NCBI GenBank assembly: GCA_023150875.1
Contig: JAKLKC010000027.1
Coordinates: 18,348 to 82,347 of the forward strand
DNA length: 64,000 nucleotides
From: Myxococcota bacterium
GTDB taxonomy: Bacteria; Myxococcota_A; UBA796; UBA9615; JAKLKC01
Direction of reading: 5' to 3'
Shown one piece after another: positions 31,330 to 40,149 of this stretch (positions are counted from its first letter, which is position 1; the number at the start of each line of letters is the position of its first letter). The notes beneath the pieces are model-generated. The model made no database searches. It was not told the DNA's origin and saw only the letters and a program-made list of their open reading frames with translations. Made by a program: the position numbers and the translations under genes.

Positions 31330-31459
31330 GGAGTGGCATCCAATGCCCGCCCCACAGGGCGAGGTTCGGCCCGTCCACTCCTTCCCGCGGGGCTCCCACC
31401 CCGTGCACCTTATCGGTGCGGGACCCTCGGGGATTGAACCCGGCGCTCCCCAGTCCGGA

Positions 31460-33550
31460 TCAACGGTCGCCGCGCTTCTCCATGAAGCGCCCGAACTGGA
31501 AGGCGAGGAAGTTCCGGTACTGCCGCGCGGCGTGCCGCGAGAAGACGATGCAGCCCATGGTCTCCGCCAGCTCGAAGCCAGCCCGGCTCGCGCAGGTGAG
31601 CGTGCCGGGGGGCGCGATCACGATCGGCCGGGACTGCCCCCGCTCGGCGTAGTACGCCAAGACCCGGTCCAGGAGGCCGATCTGGGCGGCAGCCGAGGGC
31701 GCGGCGTCTCCCAAGCGGAGGTAGACGTGGGCGATGTTCAAGAGGTTGAACAGAGACAGGTCCCGGCTTCCGGTCTCGCAGAGCGCGATCCCGGCCACTC
31801 CCGCCCCGTCCCGGATGACGAACCCCTTGCGGCCCCGGACCAGCCCCCGGGCCGAGTGCTGGGTGCAGAGGTGGGGTGCGTCGACGTGGACGGGGTCGAG
31901 ATCGAAGGCGCCAGCGACCAGAGCCGGGACCTGGCTTGCCGCGAGGGCTGCGGCCTCCACCCGATCCTCGGGGCCGAGGTCGCCGACCGTCTCGCCGTCG
32001 CGCGAATCGTCGGGCTCGAAACCCGCCGCGGGCGTGCTGGTCCTCTCGAAGCGGTCGTAAGGCGCGATGACCACCATCTCGTCCGAGCGCATCCAGGAAG
32101 CGAAGGCGTCGAAGAACACACGGTGCCAGGCCTTCTCCCGGTTGAACCACGCCATGGCGTATCGGTGGTCGTCGTCCCGCGAGCCGAGCCAGGCGATGGT
32201 GTGGAGGTAGAGGGCCCTGCGCCCCTCGGAGGCGGCGAGTCCCTTCCCCACGGAGGCGAGCTGGTGATACATCCAGGTGTAACGGTAGATCCTGAGACAC
32301 GAGAGGTGCCCGCCGGGGATCCCCTCGGGGGAGTTGCACACGATGTCCAGGGACAGCCGCTCGTCCCCGGGAGGCGTATACCACGTCTCCGTGGGACCGA
32401 TCCCGGCGCGCAGATCCAGGTAGCCGGACTGGACGAGGAGCTCGTCCAGCAGCGCGCGGGGCACCTCGGACCGGGACACCAGGAGGGGGAAAGTCGTCTG
32501 GGACCAGAACCGGAACAGGCGCAGCCAGTCCCCCGTGCCCGCCGAGACCAGCTCCACGCCCACAACCGCCTCGCCGTCGCGCTGACCCGCATGCCGGACC
32601 CGGGCGTGGAACACCGCCTCTCTCCCGAACAGCGTCATGCGCAGGCCAGGCATCGGTCCCGGCGGCACCGGCGGCCCTCCCGCGAAACGGGAAAGGACCA
32701 GGCCGCGGGGAGACAGCTCCACCACCTCCGCCGTGACCTCGCTGCCCGCGAGGAGGGGATGGGCGAGGCGCACGCCGAGGGTCCCCGGAGGGACTCGGGT
32801 ACGGCCGCTCGTCCGCCTCCCCCGGCTGAAGACGCGACAGGGGAGGGGGAGCACCAGGGTCCCTTCGTGGGTGGCCCGAAGCCTGCCCTCCAGGGTGAAG
32901 GAGGCGTCGTGGAGGGCGACGCCCACGACCGCTTCGGCGCCGTCCAGGACCGCCGCGGGCACCCCGCGGGGGACGAGCTCGATCCCCTCCGGACGCGCGG
33001 CGATGCCCTTGTCCAGCAGGTCGGCCGCCAGCTCCCTCCCGCCGCCCAGCTCCAGGGTGAGCCTCGGGCGGAGGCGGTAGAGGGAGGTCAGCACCTCCCC
33101 CACCACGGCCTCGTCCACCAGCTCGAAGCGGGCGTCGGCGGGGAGGTCGGCCTGGGGGCCGGTGGGGAGGGCGGCGGCGTTGGCGATGAAGCCGCCCACG
33201 CGCCACGCGTCGCCCCAGGGGGCGCGGGTGCGGACGTCGAGGGAGAGGCGGGCGAAGGAGGTGCCGGAGGAGACCAGCTCCACCAGCAGGCGGTTGCCCA
33301 CCTTCACCCGGGCCCGGCGGGGGAGGATCAGGCCCAGGCCCGAGACGCTGCGGTCGACGAAGGCCGCCTCGGCGGCGAGGTCCGGGACCCAGAGGGAGAG
33401 GCCGTCCGGTCCGCCCGGGACCCGGGGCTCGCGGCGGCGCTCGCCACCGCCCGGTCTGTCCTCCGAGCCCGGGGCGTGCCCGGGGCCGATCTTCACGGAG
33501 CTGGTCACGCCGCCGTCCCTGAGCCCTTCCCCCGCCGGCCTGGACAGCAT
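31460..33550 (-). CDS. Large cytosolic protein with N-terminal PilZ-like regions and a C-terminal acyltransferase-like (GNAT-like) region; function unknown
   Basis: ERRREPRVPG...FVDRSVSGLGLILPRRARVKVGNRLLVEL (PilZ-like RxxxR...D/NxSxxG); C-terminus GVAGIALCETGSRDLSLFNLLNIAHVYL...GFELAETMGCIVFSRHAARQYRNFLAFQFGRFME. Start uncertain. Confidence 0.55.
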   Translation of the reverse strand: MLSRPAGEGLRDGGVTSSVKIGPGHAPGSEDRPGGGERRREPRVPGGPDGLSLWVPDLAAEAAFVDRSVSGLGLILPRRARVKVGNRLLVELVSSGTSFARLSLDVRTRAPWGDAWRVGGFIANAAALPTGPQADLPADARFELVDEAVVGEVLTSLYRLRPRLTLELGGGRELAADLLDKGIAARPEGIELVPRGVPAAVLDGAEAVVGVALHDASFTLEGRLRATHEGTLVLPLPCRVFSRGRRTSGRTRVPPGTLGVRLAHPLLAGSEVTAEVVELSPRGLVLSRFAGGPPVPPGPMPGLRMTLFGREAVFHARVRHAGQRDGEAVVGVELVSAGTGDWLRLFRFWSQTTFPLLVSRSEVPRALLDELLVQSGYLDLRAGIGPTETWYTPPGDERLSLDIVCNSPEGIPGGHLSCLRIYRYTWMYHQLASVGKGLAASEGRRALYLHTIAWLGSRDDDHRYAMAWFNREKAWHRVFFDAFASWMRSDEMVVIAPYDRFERTSTPAAGFEPDDSRDGETVGDLGPEDRVEAAALAASQVPALVAGAFDLDPVHVDAPHLCTQHSARGLVRGRKGFVIRDGAGVAGIALCETGSRDLSLFNLLNIAHVYLRLGDAAPSAAAQIGLLDRVLAYYAERGQSRPIVIAPPGTLTCASRAGFELAETMGCIVFSRHAARQYRNFLAFQFGRFMEKRGDR

Positions 33551-33690
33551 AGCGCAAGCGCGCGGCACCCGCTCGCCGGAGAGGCGGCTTCGTCTCTCGG
33601 CGCACAATCGGGCGGATGGTCTTCCGAGCGCCCGACGCTCGGGGGATGCCGGTGCGCCCGGTCCCAGCCGGGTCACTGCGGGCCCGAGTC

Positions 33691-33878
33691 TTAGAGCGCC
33701 TTTCAGAAGTGGAGGACCGTCGTGAGGCGAGCGAGGCGGAGGCGACCGCAAGGAGCGGTGGGCCCCAGGCCCGGGGGGCGTAGTAGACCTACGTCTCCCG
33801 GGTCTGGGGGGACCGCGACGGCGCGGGCGCCCCGAATCGTTCGCCGCAGCAGGTCCGGGCTTCTGAAAGGCGCTCTTA
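33691..33878. mobile_element. MITE-like palindromic element: 16-bp perfect terminal inverted repeats flanked by TTA direct repeats
   Basis: TTA-GAGCGCCTTTCAGAAG (33691-33709) and CTTCTGAAAGGCGCTC-TTA (33860-33878); interior is also largely self-complementary, with the central hairpin CGTAG-TAGAC-CTACG at 33779-33793. Confidence 0.8.
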
Positions 33879-34259
33879 GAGGGCAGGCGCGGGGTCCAGG
33901 GCCGCCTGGACCATGCGGAGCACGTCGTCGACGTCGAAGGGCTTCTGCACCACCGTCATCGCCCCGAGCTGCCGGGCCTGCTCCGACAGGTCCCGCGTGT
34001 CGTGGGCGGTCATCAGGACCACGCGGCAGGCGGGCTCCCGCGTCTTGAACTTGCCGATCAGGTCCCGGCCGTCGCCGTCGGGGAGCCGCACGTCGAGCAG
34101 CACGAGCTCGACTCCCGGTCCGAACCGGGCCACCGCGCTGCTCGCGTCCTCCGCCTCCAGCACGTGGAAGCCCGCCTGGGTCAGGCGCGCCACCAGGGAC
34201 CAGCGGATCAGGAGCTCGTCGTCGACCACGAGGATGGTGTGGGGGGGCGGAGGCGTCAT
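33876..34259 (-). CDS. Single-domain response regulator (receiver)
   Basis: TILVVDDELLIRWSLVARLTQAGFHVLEAEDA, LVLLDVRLPDGDG, VVQKPFDVDDVLRMV. Confidence 0.92.
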   Translation of the reverse strand: MTPPPPHTILVVDDELLIRWSLVARLTQAGFHVLEAEDASSAVARFGPGVELVLLDVRLPDGDGRDLIGKFKTREPACRVVLMTAHDTRDLSEQARQLGAMTVVQKPFDVDDVLRMVQAALDPAPAL

Positions 34260-34334
34260 CGCAACCCTGGGTGGCGGGCGGAGTGCGGGTGGGGGATCCC
34301 ACACCACCGGCTCCGCAGCCCGTGCCGAGCGCCT

Positions 34335-34340
34335 TATAAT
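34335..34340. promoter_or_regulatory. TATAAT-like -10 element in the divergent intergenic region between the receiver and the PAS-kinase
   Basis: Perfect TATAAT in a very GC-rich context between divergent genes; no convincing -35 seen. Confidence 0.3.
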
Positions 34341-34444
34341 GCGAATCCCATACCACGCGGGGCGACTGGCAGGCTGGGGCGGCAGCGGACCGCCCCGGGC
34401 CTCGCCCGTGACTTCCCGATGACGCCCGGCCCCGAGGAGCGAGA

Positions 34445-36238
34445 GTGATCCCGCCGCAAGCTCCCCACCGCGCACCCCACAGGGACAAGGTGCTGGTGTT
34501 GACGGTGGCCCTGATGGCCATCACGTTCATCGTCGACCTGCTCATGCCCCTCGGGGTGGCGATGGGCATCCCCTACGTCCTGCCCGTGATGCTCGCGCTG
34601 ACGTCGCCCTACCGGCGGCACGCCGAGGTCACCGCCGGGATCGGCTCGGCGCTGACCCTGATCGGCGCGTTCGTGCCCTTCAGCACCCTGGAGCCCCTGT
34701 GGGTGGCGATGACCAACCGCTTGCTGGCCCTCGCCGCGATCTGGGCCACGGCGGTGGTCATCCGGCACTACATCGGCGTCAAGACCCGGCTCGGCGCGGA
34801 GGAGGGCGAGAGGCGGCGGCTCCTGGACGTCGCCGAGTCGTGGTTCCTGGTCCTGGACCCCGACGGGCGGGTGGCCAGCCTGAACCGCAAGGCGAGGGAG
34901 GTCCTCGGGGTCGTCGAGGGCGAGGAGGTCGGCCTCGACTGGTTCGACACCTTCCTCCCTGCGGAGACGCGGGAAGAGCACCGGGCGGGGTTCCGCCGGG
35001 CCGCCGCGGCCGGGGGGACCGTCCCCGCGCACACCGAGACCGCGGTCGTCACCCGCAAGGGAGACCGCCGCATCGTCGCCTGGCACCACTCCGTCCTGCG
35101 CGACTCCGGGGGACAGTTCGCCGGGACCCTCAGCTCCGGGACCGACGTCACCGAACCCCGCCGCACCGGCGCCGCGCTCCAGCAGTCCCGCAAGGAGCTG
35201 GAGGACATGAAGTACGCCCTGGACCAGGCGAGCATCGTGGCGATCACCGACTCCCGCGGGATCATCCAGTACGTCAACGAGAAGTTCTGTCAGGTCTCCG
35301 GCTACCGCCCCGACGAGCTGTTCGGGCAGGACCACCGGGTGGTCAACTCGGGCCTCCACGGCAAGGCGTTCATGGCCGACCTCTGGCGGACGATCGGCGC
35401 CGGCCAGGTGTGGCGGGGCGAGATCTGCAACCGCACCAAGGGCGGCACCCTCTACTGGGTGGACACCACCATCGTGCCGCTGCTGGACGACGCGGGAAGG
35501 CCCATGCGCTACCTCGCCATCCGCACCGACATCACCGAGCGGAAGGCGGCCGAAGCCCTCCTCCGGGAGCAGGAGTCCCTCGCGCGGCTCGGCGAGATGG
35601 CCGCGGTCGTGGCCCACGAGGTGCGGAATCCCCTCGCCGGGATCGGCGGCGCCCTGCAGATCATCCAGGGCAGGCTCGCCGAGGGCTCGGCGGAGCGGCG
35701 GGTGATCCAGGAGATGCGGGCGCGCCTCGACGCACTGAACGAGTCCCTGACCGACCTGCTGGAGTTCGCCCGGCCCCGGACCCCGCGCCTCGCCCCGGTG
35801 CCGCTGAAGCTCGTGCTGGAAGGCACAGCGGCCCTGCTGGGCCGCGACCCCCGCCTGAGCGAGGTCCGGGTGGAGATGACGGGGGCGACCCCCACGCTCA
35901 CCGCCGACGGCGACCTGCTGCGGGAGGTCTTCCTCAACCTCCTCCTCAACGCCGCCCAGGCGATGGGGGGCAAGGGCACGATCCGGGTGGACACCGCCGT
36001 CGAGGGCCCCGACTGCCAGGTCGCCATCCGCGACCAGGGCCCGGGGATCCCCAAGGAGATCCGGGAGCGGATCTTCCAGCCGTTCTTCACGACCAAGTCC
36101 CAGGGCACCGGGCTGGGCCTGGCCATCGTGAAGCGGATGGTGGACATGCACGGGGGCGACGTCACGGTGCAGCAGCAGGCGCCGGGGGCCGGGACCACGT
36201 TCATCGTTCGGCTTCCCCTCGTGGCGGTCCCCGCCTGA
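34445..36238 (+). CDS. Membrane PAS sensor histidine kinase (NtrB/ZraS-like)
   Basis: N-terminal TM segments, two PAS domains (NEKFCQVSGYRPDELFGQDHRVVNSG), AAVVAHEVRNPLAGIGGALQI H-box, DQGPGIPKEIRERIFQPFFTTKSQGTGLGLAIVKRMVDMHGG. Confidence 0.93.
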   Translation: MIPPQAPHRAPHRDKVLVLTVALMAITFIVDLLMPLGVAMGIPYVLPVMLALTSPYRRHAEVTAGIGSALTLIGAFVPFSTLEPLWVAMTNRLLALAAIWATAVVIRHYIGVKTRLGAEEGERRRLLDVAESWFLVLDPDGRVASLNRKAREVLGVVEGEEVGLDWFDTFLPAETREEHRAGFRRAAAAGGTVPAHTETAVVTRKGDRRIVAWHHSVLRDSGGQFAGTLSSGTDVTEPRRTGAALQQSRKELEDMKYALDQASIVAITDSRGIIQYVNEKFCQVSGYRPDELFGQDHRVVNSGLHGKAFMADLWRTIGAGQVWRGEICNRTKGGTLYWVDTTIVPLLDDAGRPMRYLAIRTDITERKAAEALLREQESLARLGEMAAVVAHEVRNPLAGIGGALQIIQGRLAEGSAERRVIQEMRARLDALNESLTDLLEFARPRTPRLAPVPLKLVLEGTAALLGRDPRLSEVRVEMTGATPTLTADGDLLREVFLNLLLNAAQAMGGKGTIRVDTAVEGPDCQVAIRDQGPGIPKEIRERIFQPFFTTKSQGTGLGLAIVKRMVDMHGGDVTVQQQAPGAGTTFIVRLPLVAVPA

Positions 36239-36416
36239 TCGCCGGCGCGGCCCTCCGGGCGGGAGTGGTGCACGCCACGGGACGGCGCGTGTGTGGCGGC
36301 ACACCTCCCGCCCCCCTCGCCGCCCACCCCCATCTCCGCCCCCAGCGCTGCCGAAGTCCGCCGGATTGGGGTACCTTCACGCCTCCCCGCGCCCGGGACG
36401 GGCGCCCCCCGGTGAG

Positions 36417-37220
36417 ATGGAGCCCGCGCCCACCCTGTCCGTCGTCGTGGTGACCTACGAGAGCGCCGCGTTCCTGCCGGCCCTGGCGGCGTCCCTCCGC
36501 CCGGAGCTGGAGGCGCTGCCCGGCGGATCGGAGGTGGTGGTGGTGGACAACGCCTCCCGGGACGACTCCGCCCGGGTGGCGCGGGAGGTGTTCCCCGGGG
36601 CCACCGTCCTGGTCAACGGGCGGAACGCCGGGTACGGCAGCGCCGCCAACCGGGGGTGGGCCGTCACCCGGGCCCCCCGGGTGCTGGTGATGAACCCCGA
36701 CGTCGTCGTGCAACCCGGGGCCCTGGCCACCCTGCTCCGGGCGAGCGCGTCCTTCCCCGAGGCCGCCGTGATCGCCCCGCGGCTGCTCAACACCGACGGC
36801 TCCCTCCAGCCCTCCTGTCGCCGCTTCTACACCCCCGCCACCGTCCTGCTCCAGCGCACGGCGCTGGGGCGCCTCGGCCTCGGGAAGCGGGCCGTCCGCA
36901 GGCACCTGATGGGCGACCTGGACCTCTCCCGCCCCCACCAGGTGGACTGGGTGACGGGGGCGGTCATGCTGGTCCACCGGGGGGCCGTGCCCGAGGCCGG
37001 ACCCTTCGATCCCCGCTTCTTCCTGTACTTCGAGGACGTGGACCTGTGCTACCGGGTGAGGCGGGAGGGGTGGATCACCCTGTACGTTCCCGAGGCGGCG
37101 ATGACCCACCACCACGGCCGCCGCAGCCGCGCCCCCAGCCCCTGGAACGCCGACCTCCGCCACCACCTCGTCAGCTACGGGCGCTTCCTCGCCAAGTGGG
37201 GGGCCTCGCCCGGGGTATGA
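36417..37220 (+). CDS. Family 2 glycosyltransferase
   Basis: LSVVVVTYESAAFLPALAASL, VVVDNASRDDS, GYGSAANRGW, VLVMNPDVV, FFLYFEDVDLCYRVRREGW. Confidence 0.92.
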   Translation: MEPAPTLSVVVVTYESAAFLPALAASLRPELEALPGGSEVVVVDNASRDDSARVAREVFPGATVLVNGRNAGYGSAANRGWAVTRAPRVLVMNPDVVVQPGALATLLRASASFPEAAVIAPRLLNTDGSLQPSCRRFYTPATVLLQRTALGRLGLGKRAVRRHLMGDLDLSRPHQVDWVTGAVMLVHRGAVPEAGPFDPRFFLYFEDVDLCYRVRREGWITLYVPEAAMTHHHGRRSRAPSPWNADLRHHLVSYGRFLAKWGASPGV

Positions 37221-37227
37221 TGCCGGC

Positions 37228-38856
37228 GTGACCCACGGCCGCAGACTGCTGATCGTCGGGTGGGACGGCGCCACCCCGGAGCTCGTCGAGCCCTGGGTGG
37301 AGCAGGGCCACCTGCCGAACCTCGCCGCCCTCATGGGCCGCGGGGCCTACGGGCGCCTGCGCTCCGTGATCCACCCCCTCTCCCCCCAGGCGTGGGCGTC
37401 CTGCGTCACGGGGCTGAACCCCGGCCGCCACGGGCTCTACGACTTCGGGCGCCGCCTCCCCGGGACCTACCAGGTGGAGCTGGTGACCTCCCGGGACCGG
37501 AGCGGCGTCCCGCTGTGGAGCCGGGTGGGGGAGGCCGGCGGCGCCAGCGTCGTCGTGAACGTGCCCATCACCTGGCCCCCCGAGGCGGTGCGGGGCGCGA
37601 TGGTGACGGGGATGCACACCCCCAGCCTCGCCCGGGGCCTGTGGCCGCCGGACCTGTGGGAACAGGTGCGCCGGGCGGTCCCCGACTACCGCATCGACGC
37701 CATGTCCTTCGACTACGAGTCCCGGGACGCCTTCCTCGCCGACCTGGCCGCCGGCATCGACGGGCGGATGCGGATGTTCGGCTACCTCTGGGAGTGGTTC
37801 CGCCCCGATCTCGGGTTCCTGGTGTTCACCGAGACCGACCGGGTCCAGCACTCGCTGTGGAAGCAGAGCTGCCTGCCCGGGGAGGGGCAGGAGAGGGCGA
37901 CGTGGCGCTACGCCCACGCCATCCGCGACGTGTACCAGCGCCTCGATTCCGCCCTGGGGGACCTGCGGGCGATGGTGGGGGACGACTGCGCGGTGGTGGT
38001 GTTGTCGGACCACGGGTTCGGCAGCCTCGACCGGGACGTGTACCTGAACGCCGTGCTGGAGGACATGGGCCTGCTGGCGGTCCGGCGCCCCGCTCCCACG
38101 GGAGCCCTGTCCCGCCTCGCCCGCCGCCTGCCGGGCCCCCTGCGGCCGTCCCCGTGGAAGGGGGCCGCCGAGGCCGCCCTGGACGGGACCCCCCGCCCCG
38201 CATTCGGGGACGTGGACTGGGAGCGCACCCGCGCCTACGCCTCCGGGCTCTTCGGCGGGATCCACCTGAACCTGCGGGGGCGGGAGCCGTCGGGCACCGT
38301 GCCGCCCGGCCCCGAGGCCGAGGCGGTCCTGTCCCGGGTGGAGAGGGCCCTGCTGGAGCTGCGGGACCCCGACGACGGTCAGCCCATCGTGGACAGGGTC
38401 CACCGCCGGGAGGCCCTGTACCGCGGCCCCCGGGCCGCCGAGGCGCCGGACCTGCTGGTGGTGATGCGGGGCTACCGCTACATGACCCGCTCGGGGCGGG
38501 AGATCGGCCGCCCCGGCGAGCTGGTGGTGCCCCCCGCGGTGGACCACAGCGGCAACCACCGCCTGGACGGGATCCTGGCCATGGCGGGCCCGGGGATCTC
38601 CCCCGGGGTCCGCCTGGAGCAGCCCCACATCCTGGACGTCGCCCCGACGGCCCTGGCGCTGATGGGGCTCCCGGTCCCCCTGGACCTGGACGGGCGGCCC
38701 CTGGAGCGCGCCTTCCCGGGCCTCGGCTGGCGGTATGCCGCCCCGGGGGAGCTCTCCCCGTCCGACGGCGGGGCCCGGCCCGCCCCCGAGGCCCTCTTGG
38801 ACCGGGAGCGGGACGCGATGGTCCGCCGCCTGGAGGGGCTGGGCTACCTGGCATGA
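37228..38856 (+). CDS. Alkaline phosphatase-superfamily phosphodiesterase/nucleotide pyrophosphatase
   Basis: LLIVGWDGATPELVEPWVEQGHLPNLAALMGRGAYGRLRSVIHPLSPQAWASCVTGLNPGRHGLYDF; CAVVVLSDHGFGS; GILAMAGPGIS. Confidence 0.88.
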   Translation: MTHGRRLLIVGWDGATPELVEPWVEQGHLPNLAALMGRGAYGRLRSVIHPLSPQAWASCVTGLNPGRHGLYDFGRRLPGTYQVELVTSRDRSGVPLWSRVGEAGGASVVVNVPITWPPEAVRGAMVTGMHTPSLARGLWPPDLWEQVRRAVPDYRIDAMSFDYESRDAFLADLAAGIDGRMRMFGYLWEWFRPDLGFLVFTETDRVQHSLWKQSCLPGEGQERATWRYAHAIRDVYQRLDSALGDLRAMVGDDCAVVVLSDHGFGSLDRDVYLNAVLEDMGLLAVRRPAPTGALSRLARRLPGPLRPSPWKGAAEAALDGTPRPAFGDVDWERTRAYASGLFGGIHLNLRGREPSGTVPPGPEAEAVLSRVERALLELRDPDDGQPIVDRVHRREALYRGPRAAEAPDLLVVMRGYRYMTRSGREIGRPGELVVPPAVDHSGNHRLDGILAMAGPGISPGVRLEQPHILDVAPTALALMGLPVPLDLDGRPLERAFPGLGWRYAAPGELSPSDGGARPAPEALLDRERDAMVRRLEGLGYLA

Positions 38857-40091
38857 GCGCCCCTCCCCCCATCGCCGACGCCCTCCGGGGCCTGGCCCGG
38901 GCCGCCCGGGAGCACGCCGTGGCCCAGCGGGACCTGCTGGGCTGGCAGCACGGCGAGCGGGCCTTCGCCGGCCCCCGGGTCGTCCAGATCGACCTCGCCA
39001 ACACCTGCAACGCCCGGTGCGTCGCGTGCTGGCTGCACAGCGACCGCGTGCCCGCCGCCGACCTGCCCGACGGCGCCCGGCGCCACCAGCTCCCTTGGGA
39101 CCTCCTCGTCCCGCTCCTGGACGAGCTGCGGGCCCTCGGGACCGAGGAGATCTACCTGGCGGGGGGAGGCGAGCCCCTGACCCACCCCCGGGCCTGGGAG
39201 GCCCTGGAGCGGATCGTCTCCCTGGGCTTCACCTGCTCCCTCCACACCAACTTCACCCTGGTGGACGAGGCGGGGATCGAGGCCCTGGCGTCCCTGCCGG
39301 TGCACCACGTCACCGCCAGCGTGTGGGCGGGGAGCGAGGGGGCTTACGCCGACACCCACCCCGGCTCTCCGCCCGCCCAGCTCCGGGGGGTGCTGGAGCG
39401 CCTGTCCCGGCTCAACGCCCGGAAGCGGGGGCGCCCCGTCACCAAGCTCTACCACGTCGTCACCGCCCTCAACTGGAGGGACGCGGAGGCGATGTTCGCC
39501 GCGGCCCGGGAGACCGGGTCCGACGCCGTGGAGCTGGCGCTGGCCGACCTCATCCCCGGGCGGACCGACTCCCTCGCCCTGGACGCGACGGCCCGGGCGG
39601 CCCTCGGGGAGAGGGTGAGGGGGTGGCTCGCCCGGGATCCCCGCGCACGACCCCGGCTCCTGGGGGGAGACGACCTGCTCCGGCGCCTGGAAGGGAGCGC
39701 CGAGGACCCGGGGCGCTTCGACGCCGGGATCGTCCACCGGGTGCCCTGCACCGCGGGCTGGACCTACGCCCGGGTGATGGCGGACGGGCGGGTGGTGCCC
39801 TGCCTCAAGGCCCACCGCGCCCCCTCCGGGGACCTGCGCTCCGCCTCCTTCACGGCGATCTGGGAGGGCGAGGCCCAGCGCCTCTTCCGGCGCGAGACGC
39901 GGGTGCTCCGCAAGGACTCGCCGTTCTTCCGGGGGATCGGCAACGCCCCCGGGCAGGAGAGGGGCTGCGAGCGGGGCTGCGACAACCTCGCCGAGAACCT
40001 CGCCACCCACGCCCGCTGGAGGGCCCTGAGCCCGGCGGAGCGGGGGGCGATCCGCCTCGTGGCCCGGGGCCGGGGGGGCAGGCCGACGTGA
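38853..40091 (+). CDS. Radical SAM protein with C-terminal SPASM-like Cys region
   Basis: QIDLANTCNARCVACW (CxxxCxxC), YLAGGGEPLTHP, C-terminal VPCTAGWTYARVMADGRVVPCLKAH...CERGCDN. Confidence 0.9.
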   Translation: MSAPPPIADALRGLARAAREHAVAQRDLLGWQHGERAFAGPRVVQIDLANTCNARCVACWLHSDRVPAADLPDGARRHQLPWDLLVPLLDELRALGTEEIYLAGGGEPLTHPRAWEALERIVSLGFTCSLHTNFTLVDEAGIEALASLPVHHVTASVWAGSEGAYADTHPGSPPAQLRGVLERLSRLNARKRGRPVTKLYHVVTALNWRDAEAMFAAARETGSDAVELALADLIPGRTDSLALDATARAALGERVRGWLARDPRARPRLLGGDDLLRRLEGSAEDPGRFDAGIVHRVPCTAGWTYARVMADGRVVPCLKAHRAPSGDLRSASFTAIWEGEAQRLFRRETRVLRKDSPFFRGIGNAPGQERGCERGCDNLAENLATHARWRALSPAERGAIRLVARGRGGRPT

Positions 40092-40149
40092 GGGCGGGCG
40101 CTGAGCATATGTACTCGGGATCACTGGCTATTCCTGGAACGGAGGGCCC

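Noticed and set aside
31380-31450. tRNA-like T-arm (GGTTCAATCCC on the minus strand)
   Set aside because: No matching acceptor stem, D-arm or anticodon arm could be laid out; overlaps the 3' end of a CDS. Probably just a hairpin region.
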